Source of the DNA: Ga0077555 sp041397775
GTDB lineage: Bacteria > Pseudomonadota > Alphaproteobacteria > Rhizobiales > Hyphomicrobiaceae
Reading direction: 5' to 3'
DNA length: 64,000 bases
Assembly: GCA_041397775.1 (NCBI GenBank)
Contig: JAWKWB010000014.1
Coordinates: 1-64,000 of the forward strand
The notes under the pieces are model-generated. The model searched no databases, had not been told where the DNA came from, and saw only the letters and a list, made by a program, of their open reading frames with translations. Both the position numbers and the translations under genes were made by a program. Below, piece after piece: positions 43,381 to 51,596 of this stretch; position 1 is the first letter of the stretch; every line of letters starts with the position of its first letter.

Positions 43381-43794
43381 ATGCAACTCAAGCTGCGCCA
43401 CATCAACCTGTGCACGACGAATGTCGAGGCGATGGACGATTTCTATCGCAATGTCATGGACATGAAGTCGTTCCCCGGCATGAGCAGCATCCGCGACGAA
43501 AGCCCCGACGGTTACCGCGGCAAGGTATCCTTCATTCACGACGGCACGACCCAGATGCATCTGGCCGAGAAGGATTTCGGCGCGGCGTTCCGCACGAAGA
43601 CGTCGGTCAATCCGTTGGAACGCGGCCACATCGCCTTCCGCACCGACGACATCACGGCCTTCAAGAAGCGGCTGGAGGAGCGCGGCATCCCCTACGCCGA
43701 CTACGGCGCCTGGGCGATCCAGGGCTGGCAGCAGATCTTCTTCTACGACCCCGACGGCAACATCATCGAAGTGCATCAGGCGAGCCAGATGTAG
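43381..43794 (+). CDS. VOC-family (glyoxalase-like) protein
   Basis: 137 residues with two beta-alpha-beta-beta-beta modules. Probable metal ligands are H8 in RHINLC, an E/H in module 2 (RGHIAFRTDD) and E in GNIIEVHQ. Could be a dioxygenase or lyase. GGAGGAAGC precedes the ATG at 43381. Upstream of xerD. Confidence 0.85.
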   Translation: MQLKLRHINLCTTNVEAMDDFYRNVMDMKSFPGMSSIRDESPDGYRGKVSFIHDGTTQMHLAEKDFGAAFRTKTSVNPLERGHIAFRTDDITAFKKRLEERGIPYADYGAWAIQGWQQIFFYDPDGNIIEVHQASQM

Positions 43795-43838
43795 TCTGCC
43801 GGTGACCCGATTCGCGGGTCGCCAGCACGGTTGCAGTG

Positions 43839-44807
43839 ATGACGAAAGCAGTCGAGACCGACGAGGACGGCCGCCTGGTCGAGAGCTTTCTCGAGATGAT
43901 GGCGGCCGAGCGCGGCGCTGCGCGCAATACGCTCGAAGCCTACAGGCGCGACCTCGCGGACGTGTGCCAGGCCTTGCGCGGCGCGGGCGTGAGCCTGCGC
44001 GCGGCTGGCAAGGCCGATATCGCGCGCTACCTCAAGCAGCTTGGCGATGCAGGTCTGGCGCCGACGTCGCGGGCACGGCGGCTGTCGTCGCTGCGCCAGC
44101 TCTACAAGTTCCTCCTCGCGGAAGGTGTTCTCGACGACGACCCGACGCGGACGCTCGCCGGCCCCCGGAAGGGCCGGGCCTTGCCGCGCACGCTATCCGT
44201 GGCCGAAGTGGAGCGGCTGCTCGAGACGGCCAAGGCGCGCGCTGCGACGCTGATGGGGCGCGAGCGGGCGCGCGCGCTGCGGCTGCACGCGCTGCTGGAG
44301 GTGCTCTATGCGACGGGCATGCGCGTCACCGAGCTGGTGACCTTGCCGCGCAAGGTTCTGGAGGCCGACGAGCGGGTTCTCACGATCCGTGGCAAGGGCG
44401 GCAAGGAACGCATCGTGCCCCTCAACGGGGCGGCGCGCCGGGCGCTGGCGTGCTACATGGCCGAGGGAGCCGCCGACGGCTCGCCGCTCTCCGTGGTGCG
44501 CACGAAGTGGCTCTTTCCCTCGTCCAGTGCGCAAGGCCACCTGACACGGCAACGGCTCGGGCAGGAGCTGAAGGAGCTGGCCGAGGCCGCCGACCTGGCG
44601 CCGGAGCGGGTGTCGCCGCACGTCCTGCGGCATGCCTTCGCCAGCCATCTGCTGGACCGGGGGGCGGATCTGCGCGCCGTTCAGCAATTGCTCGGGCACG
44701 CCGACATTGCGACCACCGAGATCTATACCCATGTGCTGGAGGAGCGGCTGAAGAAGGTCGTTCTGGAGCACCACCCGCTCGCCCGTCCCGGCACGAAGGT
44801 GAAATGA
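43839..44807 (+). CDS. xerD: site-specific tyrosine recombinase, dimer resolution
   Basis: 322 residues. Full catalytic set: R162, K186, H261, R264, H287 and Y296 (HVLRHAFASHLL, LLGHADIATTEIYTH). With XerC it resolves chromosome dimers at dif. ATG at 43839 (GTG at 43836 also in frame). Its neighbour accA supports the chromosomal gene rather than a phage integrase. Confidence 0.92.
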   Translation: MTKAVETDEDGRLVESFLEMMAAERGAARNTLEAYRRDLADVCQALRGAGVSLRAAGKADIARYLKQLGDAGLAPTSRARRLSSLRQLYKFLLAEGVLDDDPTRTLAGPRKGRALPRTLSVAEVERLLETAKARAATLMGRERARALRLHALLEVLYATGMRVTELVTLPRKVLEADERVLTIRGKGGKERIVPLNGAARRALACYMAEGAADGSPLSVVRTKWLFPSSSAQGHLTRQRLGQELKELAEAADLAPERVSPHVLRHAFASHLLDRGADLRAVQQLLGHADIATTEIYTHVLEERLKKVVLEHHPLARPGTKVK

Positions 44808-44968
44808 CGTGGGCCGCCCCTTGAATCTGCCGGCACGGCGCGAATGAAGGCCGTCAAAGGCTTGACACCGCAAGGGGTAGCGGCTTTGGTCCGGCACGAA
44901 CGTCGAGGCCGGGCGGACGCTTGCCGGGTTGCCAGGCAGCAGATCGCTTCCATCGCCATAGCGAGACC

Positions 44969-45925
44969 ATGCGCACCTATATCGAATTCGAGAAGCCGAT
45001 TGCCGAGCTCGAGAGCAAGATCCTGGAGCTGCGGTCGTTGTCCGAGAAGGACGACGCCAACGTCTCCATCGGCGAGGAGCTGAGCAAGCTCGAGCAGAAG
45101 GCGCAGCAGCTCCTGGTCGAGACCTATGCCAAGCTCGATCCCTGGCAGAAGACGCAGGTCGCGCGTCATCCCGAGCGCCCGCATTGCCTGGACTATGTCG
45201 ATGGCCTGATCGAGAATTTCCAGACGCTTGCCGGTGACCGCTATTTCGCCGAGGACGCGGCCGTCGTCGCCGGCATCGGCACGTTCCGCGGGCGCAGCGT
45301 GGCCATCATTGGCCACGAAAAGGGGCACGACACGGAAAGCCGCATCCGCCACAACTTCGGCATGGCGCGACCCGAGGGCTACCGCAAGGCCGTGCGGCTG
45401 ATGGAGATGGCCGACAAGTTCGGCATGCCCGTCGTTACACTGGTCGATACGGCAGGCGCCTATCCCGGCGTCGGCGCGGAAGAGCGCGGCCAGGCGGAAG
45501 CCATCGCACGCTCCACCGACTGCTGCCTCGGGCTCGGCGTGCCCTTGATCTCCGTCGTCATCGGCGAAGGCGGCTCGGGTGGGGCCGTGGCGATTGCAAC
45601 CGCGAACCGCATCCTGATGCTGGAGCACGCCATCTATACGGTCGCCTCGCCGGAGGCAGCCGCCTCGATCCTGTGGCGCGACTCGCAGCGCGCCAAGGAT
45701 GCCGCCACGAGCATGCGCATCACCGCGCAGGATCTGCTGCAGATGCGGGTCATCGACGACATCATTCCCGAGCCGCTGGGCGGCGCGCACCGCGACAAGA
45801 CCGCGGTCGTGGAACGGGCAGGCTCGGCCATCGAGAAGGCGCTGATCGGCCTGGAGGGCATGACCGCCGACGAAGTCCGCAATCACCGGCACGAGCGCTT
45901 CCTGGAGATCGGTCGCCGGCTCTGA
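44969..45925 (+). CDS. accA: acetyl-CoA carboxylase carboxyltransferase alpha subunit
   Basis: 318 residues, full-length. N-terminus RTYIEFEKPIAELESKI, GHEKGHDTESRIRHNFGM, and GEGGSGGAVAIA are diagnostic. It makes malonyl-CoA with AccB, AccC and AccD. Normal size, no odd features. Follows xerD by 161 bp of non-coding sequence. Confidence 0.97.
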   Translation: MRTYIEFEKPIAELESKILELRSLSEKDDANVSIGEELSKLEQKAQQLLVETYAKLDPWQKTQVARHPERPHCLDYVDGLIENFQTLAGDRYFAEDAAVVAGIGTFRGRSVAIIGHEKGHDTESRIRHNFGMARPEGYRKAVRLMEMADKFGMPVVTLVDTAGAYPGVGAEERGQAEAIARSTDCCLGLGVPLISVVIGEGGSGGAVAIATANRILMLEHAIYTVASPEAAASILWRDSQRAKDAATSMRITAQDLLQMRVIDDIIPEPLGGAHRDKTAVVERAGSAIEKALIGLEGMTADEVRNHRHERFLEIGRRL

Positions 45926-46038
45926 TCGCCGCAGGCTGAGGCGACGACGCGGGCGATTTCGCTTGGAATTGGGCCGTCTGCCATTGTTGCAGGCTGCAAA
46001 CGCAGCTATTTGATGCCCTTCAGGAAGGGTCTATCGCC

Positions 46039-47253
46039 ATGGTCACTGTTCACGATGCCGTTGGCGTCCGCGAAGCGCGGATGCCGGCCACACCGGACTT
46101 GCCGACGCTCGCGGGCGCCGGCGTGGAGGGCTTGCGGGCCGCGCTCCTGGCGTCGGGCGTGCCCGAGAAGCAGGTGCGCATGCGCGTGGAACAGCTCTGG
46201 GGCTGGATCTATGCGCGGGGCATCACGTCCTTCGACCAGATGACGGACGTCTCCAAGAACCTGCGGGCAGCGCTCTCCGCCCGCTATACGCTGGCCAGGC
46301 CGCAGATCGTGTCGGAGCAGGTATCGGTCGACGGCACGCGCAAGTGGCTGTCGCGGCTGCCCGTGCGCGGCCACGAGGCGCAGCCGCCCGAGATCGAGAC
46401 GGTCTACATTCCCGAGGTCGATCGCGGCACGCTGTGCATTTCGAGCCAGGTCGGCTGCACGCTGAACTGCTCGTTCTGCCATACGGGGACGCAAGCCCTC
46501 GTGCGCAACCTCGAGCCCGAGGAGATCGTCGGGCAGATCCTGCTGGCCCGCGATCGCATCGGCGACTGGCCTGACGCGGAGCCTGTCGAGGACGGCGGCC
46601 TGTTGCCGCGATCGGAGCGCAAGATCACCAACATCGTCCTGATGGGCATGGGCGAGCCGCTCTACAACTTCGACAACGTGCGCCAGGCCATGGAGATCGC
46701 GGGGGACGGCGACGGGCTCGCCTTCTCGCGCCGCCGCATCACGCTGTCGACGTCGGGCGTCGTGCCCGAAATTCCGCGCTGGGGCGAGGAGGTCGGAACG
46801 ATGCTGGCGATCTCGCTGCACGCCGTGCGCGACGACCTGCGCGACAAGCTCGTGCCGATCAACAAACGGTACCCGATCGCCGAGCTTCTGGACGCCTGCC
46901 GGGCCTATCCCGGCCTGTCCAACGCCCGCCGCATCACCTTCGAGTACGTGATGCTGAAGGACGTCAACGACAGCCTGGCCGATGCGCGGGCGCTGGTGAA
47001 GCTGCTGGCCGGCATCCCCGCCAAGATCAACCTGATCCCCTTCAATCCCTGGCCCGGCACCGAATACGAGTGCTCGGACTGGGAGCAGATCGAGCGCTTC
47101 GCCGATGTGGTCAACAAGGCCGGCTATGCGAGCCCGGTGCGCACGCCGCGCGGGCGCGACATCCTGGCGGCCTGCGGGCAGTTGCGATCGGAATCGCAGC
47201 GCCTCAAGGCGAGCGAGCGCGGCCGGGCCGTGGAACCGGCAGGGGACGCCTGA
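46039..47253 (+). CDS. rlmN: 23S rRNA/tRNA (adenine-C2)-methyltransferase
   Basis: 404 residues. Radical-SAM CxxxCxxC is C140-TLN-C144-SF-C147; GMGEPLYNFD and the C-terminal catalytic Cys in ILAACGQL are present. It methylates A2503 in 23S rRNA and A37 in some tRNAs. ATG at 46039 with AGGAAGGG upstream. First of three rightward genes with membrane proteins. Confidence 0.95.
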   Translation: MVTVHDAVGVREARMPATPDLPTLAGAGVEGLRAALLASGVPEKQVRMRVEQLWGWIYARGITSFDQMTDVSKNLRAALSARYTLARPQIVSEQVSVDGTRKWLSRLPVRGHEAQPPEIETVYIPEVDRGTLCISSQVGCTLNCSFCHTGTQALVRNLEPEEIVGQILLARDRIGDWPDAEPVEDGGLLPRSERKITNIVLMGMGEPLYNFDNVRQAMEIAGDGDGLAFSRRRITLSTSGVVPEIPRWGEEVGTMLAISLHAVRDDLRDKLVPINKRYPIAELLDACRAYPGLSNARRITFEYVMLKDVNDSLADARALVKLLAGIPAKINLIPFNPWPGTEYECSDWEQIERFADVVNKAGYASPVRTPRGRDILAACGQLRSESQRLKASERGRAVEPAGDA

Positions 47254-47259
47254 CGCGAC

Positions 47260-47682
47260 ATGCGGGTCATCGGCCGCCTGATCCTGGTGCCATTGGGGCT
47301 GTTGCTGGCGGCGGCGACGTCGATGGCCGTGCTGCTGACGCTGGGGCTCGAGCGGTTGACGCATGCCCTCCATGGACAGGATCTGGGGCTGGGGCACCTC
47401 GAGCAGGGCGTGAATATCGTGCTGGGCGCATATGGCGTGGCGACCGTTTCCGTGCTCGTTCCCGCCCTGCTGGTCGCCATCATCGGTGAAGTCGCCCGCA
47501 TTCGCAGCCTCGTCTACTACGTCGTGGCCGGCGGGGCGGCATTGTGCGTTGTGCCCTTGATGGCACGCCTGGGCACGTTCGACGGCAACATGGCGTCCCT
47601 GGCCACGATCTGGCAGGTGTTTGCCACGGCCGGGTTCGCCGGCGGCCTCGTCTATTGGCTGGTGGCTGGCCGTAGTGCCTGA
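47260..47682 (+). CDS. four-helix membrane protein, paralogue A
   Basis: 140 residues, helices about 4-24, 50-75, 82-102 and 117-137. The C-terminal segment (TAGFAGGLVYWLVAGR) resembles that of the gene at 47848. 6 bp after rlmN, so in one transcript. Unknown function. Confidence 0.7.
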   Translation: MRVIGRLILVPLGLLLAAATSMAVLLTLGLERLTHALHGQDLGLGHLEQGVNIVLGAYGVATVSVLVPALLVAIIGEVARIRSLVYYVVAGGAALCVVPLMARLGTFDGNMASLATIWQVFATAGFAGGLVYWLVAGRSA

Positions 47683-47847
47683 GGGTCGCGCGCCATGCCG
47701 GCCCGCCATGGCGGCCGATCACGCGGGAACGGCACGCGGGACGCGCCGCGCTGCCGCAGCACCGCCCGGGCGTCTTCGTCTTGAAAATCAGTTCCTAGAC
47801 GGTCTATTTTCACCTCCGATCTGAAACTTCGCGCGAGGAGGGGGCAA

Positions 47848-48312
47848 ATGCTCGGTCGTCTGTTTTCCGTGATCATCGCCTGCCTCTGGTCGGCGCTGGC
47901 GGCCGGTCTGGTCATCGTGCTGTTTGCCACGACGCCGGCGGAAATCCTGAGCGCGCCCTCCGACGTCGCCCGGGACAAGATGTGGCGCCTGCTGGAGCTT
48001 TCGATCTTTTCGGGCGTCCAGGCCCTCGTTTTCGGCTGGCCGTTCCTCCTGCTCGCGATCATCATCGCGGAATGGCGCGCCATCCGAACGTGGCTGTTCT
48101 ATGCGATCGTCGGCATGGCGGTATCGTTGGCGGGCTTCATGGCGCACTACGCGAGCGAAGGCGCCAGCGACTACACGATCGTCAACAACTATGCGCTCAC
48201 CGCCTATCTCACCGCCGGCTTCGTCGCCGGCGTGCTGTATTGGGCCCTGGCGGGGCGGCTCGCAGGGGGCCGTCGTCCGGTGACGAGCCCGGAACTCGTG
48301 TCCCGACCGTAA
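47848..48312 (+). CDS. four-helix membrane protein, paralogue B
   Basis: 154 residues with helices about 4-26, 55-74, 85-105 and 125-145; TAGFVAGVLYWALAGR parallels the neighbour, giving a tandem duplication. Strong GAGGAGGGGG before the ATG. Unknown function. Confidence 0.72.
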   Translation: MLGRLFSVIIACLWSALAAGLVIVLFATTPAEILSAPSDVARDKMWRLLELSIFSGVQALVFGWPFLLLAIIIAEWRAIRTWLFYAIVGMAVSLAGFMAHYASEGASDYTIVNNYALTAYLTAGFVAGVLYWALAGRLAGGRRPVTSPELVSRP

Positions 48313-48398
48313 AGTCCGTCCCAGTCTTCGGTTGCCACATCCGACGCACCGCGATTGCTGCGCTGCAGCATTTGGTGTATGGTCGCCTGCGATGGATG

Positions 48399-48477
48399 CT
48401 AGTGCAGCGCATCTGACGTTTGGTACCCCCTCGCGGCTGGAACCATGACCAAACGTCAGATGAAAAAGCTACACTAG
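48399..48477. repeat. CTAGTG palindromic element, copy 3
   Basis: Outer CTAGTGC-AGC arms (48399-) against ACACTAG (48471-48477) and a perfect 15-bp inner inverted repeat beginning CATCTGACGTTTGGT (48410-48424 against 48448-48462). Confidence 0.8.
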
Positions 48478-48490
48478 AATCATATGGTTG

Positions 48491-48567
48491 CTAGTGTTCC
48501 CTCTGGCTCCGACACTTGGTCCAGAGTATGCCGCACGGGGAACCAAGTGTCGGAGCCGGAACACTAG
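48491..48567. repeat. CTAGTG palindromic element, copy 4
   Basis: CTAGTGTTCC (48491-) and GGAACACTAG (48558-48567), then GGCTCCGACACTTGGT against ACCAAGTGTCGGAGCC with a 4-nt bulge in the left arm. Adjacent to copy 3, 14 bp away, before the next gene. It also provides most of the 296-bp gap after 48312. Confidence 0.8.
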
Positions 48568-48608
48568 GAGGCGGTCGCGCCACCGGTTCGTGTCATAAGG
48601 GGTCGCGC

Positions 48609-49133
48609 ATGTTGAACGTGCTGGAACTACAGGCGCAATTGGCGAACGGCTGGCTCCGGATGGCCGAGACCGGCATGCGCGCGATGTCGGAAGCCTGCCT
48701 GAAGATGAGCCAGGATGCGACCAGCGCTATGATGGGGTCGCAGGCAGCGTTCGCGACCGCTGGAACGCCGCTACCGAGCCTCGCCCCCTGGCCGATGATG
48801 ATGCCGCAGTGGCGTGCGCCCAATCCCTTCGACATCACGGCCATGAGCGCGCCCGGCGCCTGGCAGGCGTTCTGGCCGACGCCGCAGCCCTGGAACCCGG
48901 TCAACGCATTTGCAAATCCGTGGAGCCCGATGGGCCTTGCCGCCTTCGGCTTCTTTCCGCAGCCCAAGCCCCTGGTGCACCAGTTGGCCGACATCGCTTT
49001 CGCGAGCTATCGCACGGCGGGTGGACATGCCATGGCGGTTCTGGGCCGTCCCATGGTCGCACTGCCGGGGCTGACGTCGCCGCCCTGGCCCGGTCTTCCC
49101 GGCACCGATTTCTGGCGCAAGCTTGCGAGCTGA
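48609..49133 (+). CDS. hypothetical protein, Pro/Trp-rich (phasin-like?)
   Basis: 174 residues with an N-terminal amphipathic helix (LNVLELQAQLANGWLRMAETGMRAMSEACLKMS in part) and a Pro-, Trp- and Phe-rich middle (APWPMMMPQW... PFDITAMSAPGAWQAFWP). The first helix is reminiscent of phasins, but I would not assign it. ATG at 48609; terminator follows. Confidence 0.55.
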   Translation: MLNVLELQAQLANGWLRMAETGMRAMSEACLKMSQDATSAMMGSQAAFATAGTPLPSLAPWPMMMPQWRAPNPFDITAMSAPGAWQAFWPTPQPWNPVNAFANPWSPMGLAAFGFFPQPKPLVHQLADIAFASYRTAGGHAMAVLGRPMVALPGLTSPPWPGLPGTDFWRKLAS

Positions 49134-49169
49134 GCCGACAACGGCAAGCATCGCGTGCTGAACGTTTTT

Positions 49170-49200
49170 GGGCCCGGCGTTGCCTCGCCGGGCCCTTTCT
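49170..49200 (+). terminator. intrinsic terminator
   Basis: GGGCCCGGC (49170-49178) pairs with GCCGGGCCC (49187-49195), then TTTCT. Ends the gene at 48609-49133. Confidence 0.7.
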
Positions 49201-49262
49201 GCGTCCGAAACGGGTTCGTCGAGACGAGCCCATCCCCTAGAATGACTTCGATCCTCGTCGCC

Positions 49263-49943
49263 CTACAGGTGAGAGGCGAGCACGAGCGTCCAGAACGTCT
49301 TGAACTCGGTCTTCGAATCCTGGACCAGCGCGATGCCCATATGGTCGGCATCCGCCAGCAGCAGGTTCTTGTTGTGGCCGGGGCTTTCCTTCCAGCCTTT
49401 CATGACTTCTTCGATGGAGATCTGTCCGGTGCCGACGTTCTCGGCGGCGATGCGGGCGTTGTAGCCGGCGCGCTTGACGCGATCCCAGGGGTTGGACCCG
49501 TCGGAACCGAAATGCGAGATCCGGTCCCACTTGGCGAGGTCGCGGCAATGCTCCTTGGCCGCATTCGAGAGCACCGCGTTGAGCTTGAGTGGCTTCAACC
49601 CGTGCTGCTTCCGGTAGCGGTTGATGAGGTCGCGCGCCTTCTCCGGGTCGAGGCGCGTGGTGGAATAATCGCGATCGGCGAGGGCGCCGCGCGGCGCCTT
49701 CTCGAAGGAACCGGACGGGGCGCGGTCGTTCAGCATCGCGACCTGCGTGCCCTTGCCGCTGTCGGTCCGCGATAGCGTGCGGCTTCCCGGCTCGCCGCCG
49801 AGCGCGCCTTGTCGCGCAGCCCGCGTCTGTCGGGCGATGTCGGAGCCGGCGCCGTCACCGAGGCTGGCCGTGATCGGGGTGTTGTTGAGGCTGCAGCCGG
49901 CGATGACCAGCCCCAGAGCCAATGGCAGCAGAACGCGAGACAT
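49263..49943 (-). CDS. CAP/SCP-domain lipoprotein
   Basis: 226 residues: lipobox in LVIAGC-SLNN, then a linker and a CAP (SCP/PR-1) domain with NRYRKQHGLKPLK, SHFGSDGSNPWDRVKRAGY, ENVGTG and GHNKNLL. Outer- or inner-membrane anchored in the periplasm; function of bacterial CAP proteins is unclear. ATG at 49943 (ATG at 49961 would add six). Confidence 0.85.
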   Translation of the reverse strand: MSRVLLPLALGLVIAGCSLNNTPITASLGDGAGSDIARQTRAARQGALGGEPGSRTLSRTDSGKGTQVAMLNDRAPSGSFEKAPRGALADRDYSTTRLDPEKARDLINRYRKQHGLKPLKLNAVLSNAAKEHCRDLAKWDRISHFGSDGSNPWDRVKRAGYNARIAAENVGTGQISIEEVMKGWKESPGHNKNLLLADADHMGIALVQDSKTEFKTFWTLVLASHL

Positions 49944-50423
49944 AATACCCACACTCGTCATGGAACACGCGCTTCCTTTGCCTTCACCATGCTCCCCAAC
50001 CGATTACCGCTTGGTAAACGGCCCCTTAAAGCATGCCGCATCTCGGCCCTGCCGCGGCCTTTGCCTCCGCGGCAGCAGGCACACCCCATCCGCCGGTGGA
50101 AACCGGCCTGGAGTAGACTGCTATGTGGTTCGTTCCCTGTGGTGAGCCCGTCTAGCCCGGCCCACAGTATGCCCCCGCGTTCTTGGCCTCAGCGAGGCTC
50201 CAATGTGGCGACTTGGTGGACGCGCGGGCGTCGCGAAGGTGCGCGCCTGTCGCATGTCGGCACCGCCAGCGCAAAGTCTTGCCGCAACGGACCAGTTGCG
50301 GCTTGGCCCGAATACAGGCATTCCTCAAGATACCTGTCATCGTTGGGTGATTCGTGCGTCCCGGCGTTGATCGACGACCGCCGCTCCGGACGGCAGTCGC
50401 AGCAGGAGGGACGCACGCCGACC
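49944..50423. other. divergent gap upstream of the ATPase operon
   Basis: 480 bp between the leftward CAP lipoprotein and the rightward two-gene ATPase operon. It should carry both promoters; I see no gene, RNA or clear operator. Confidence 0.45.
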
Positions 50424-51572
50424 ATGAGCAGCGCTGGACCACATGAGCCCATCGAGGTGAGCGCGCAGGACGCCGCACGCCGGTTGGCGGTGGTCGTGCT
50501 GGCACGGCTCGCCGTCGATGATCGCGTGTCGCTGGAGCATGTCGCGCGCGACGTGGCCCCGTTGGCGCCGGCTGCCGATGGCGTGGCAGCCGCGGCCTGG
50601 CGGCAGCAGATCGAACGCTTGCTGAGCGCGCTGGAGGCGACGGGGCACGCGCAGCGGCAGGCGAAAGGCTGGCAGATCTCCGATGCCGGCCGCGCGAGCC
50701 TTTGCGGGTACCTGGGGCTTGCCGAGGCGATGCCGGGCACCTGGGCGCTCATGCGCGACGGTCCGCTCGTGATCTGGGCGCTGGGACTGTCCGGTGCGCC
50801 GCCGGGCCGCCGCCGCGCGCTGGCCAAGGTCGACAGCCTGCAGCAGCAGATCCTGATCGCCCGGTGGCACTTGAAGATCAAGGGAAAGCCTTCCGCGGCC
50901 CGCGTGCGCCAGGCGCTGGCGATGGTGGCCTTGCAGCGGGCCTTCGGGGATGGCCTGTCGCACAGTGGCCTGGACGCCAGGACGGCGCTGTCGTCGAAGG
51001 CGAGCCGGGCGCTGGCTGCGCAGCTGGCAACGGCGCCGAAGGAATTCGGCACCGACGGACGGTTGGTGGCGGCGTTGGCCGCCGAGGCGGTCGCGGTTCG
51101 CCGGGCGCAGCCCGCGCAGTTGAGAATCGGTGCCATTCGCCGGTATCTGGGCTCTCCAGCGCGCGTCGCGCCGATGCCGGGCCCCACGCCTGAAGAACCG
51201 GTACCCGCAGTGCCGGTAGCGGCCGAGGAAGCCCCGCGCGCGCCGGCTGTGGCGACGCTGCAGCGGCCGACGCCCGAGCAGTTCGCCGCTGCCGTCAAGG
51301 CGGCGGCTGCGGCCTGCGCGGAAGGGTGGGCGGGAAACCGCCGCGCCTTCGTCTCGCAGGTGTGGGAGGTTATCCAGGTCTCGCATCCCCGCTGGGGCAT
51401 CACCGAGATCGAGTTCAAGGCCATGTTGGCCGAAACGCATCGGCGCGGATTGATCGCACTCGCCAATGCAGATCTGAAGGACAAGCAGCGCCTAAAGGAG
51501 GTCCAGGCGTCTGCGGTGGTCTACAAGAATACGGTTTGGCACTACGTCCGCGTCGAGGACGTGTCGCAGTAG
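50424..51572 (+). CDS. double winged-helix partner of the giant ATPase
   Basis: 382 residues. N-terminal winged-helix-like module (about 20-95: DDRVSLEHVARDV... LEATGHAQRQAKGWQISDAG), a central helical part (110-240), a Pro/Ala linker (245-283) and a C-terminal winged helix (285-378: FVSQVWEVIQVSHPRWGITEIEFKAML...VVYKNTVWHYVR). DNA or protein binding is likely. No catalytic motif. Immediately upstream of the 1145-residue ATPase gene (24 bp to the chosen start), so one operon. Not matched to a known family. Confidence 0.72.
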   Translation: MSSAGPHEPIEVSAQDAARRLAVVVLARLAVDDRVSLEHVARDVAPLAPAADGVAAAAWRQQIERLLSALEATGHAQRQAKGWQISDAGRASLCGYLGLAEAMPGTWALMRDGPLVIWALGLSGAPPGRRRALAKVDSLQQQILIARWHLKIKGKPSAARVRQALAMVALQRAFGDGLSHSGLDARTALSSKASRALAAQLATAPKEFGTDGRLVAALAAEAVAVRRAQPAQLRIGAIRRYLGSPARVAPMPGPTPEEPVPAVPVAAEEAPRAPAVATLQRPTPEQFAAAVKAAAAACAEGWAGNRRAFVSQVWEVIQVSHPRWGITEIEFKAMLAETHRRGLIALANADLKDKQRLKEVQASAVVYKNTVWHYVRVEDVSQ

Positions 51573-51596
51573 CTTATGAGAAAAGTTGAGGAGCCC

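Noticed and set aside
43839..44807. XerD taken as an integrase of a second mobile element
   Set aside because: Full-length XerD with accA next door and no att duplication: chromosomal housekeeping.
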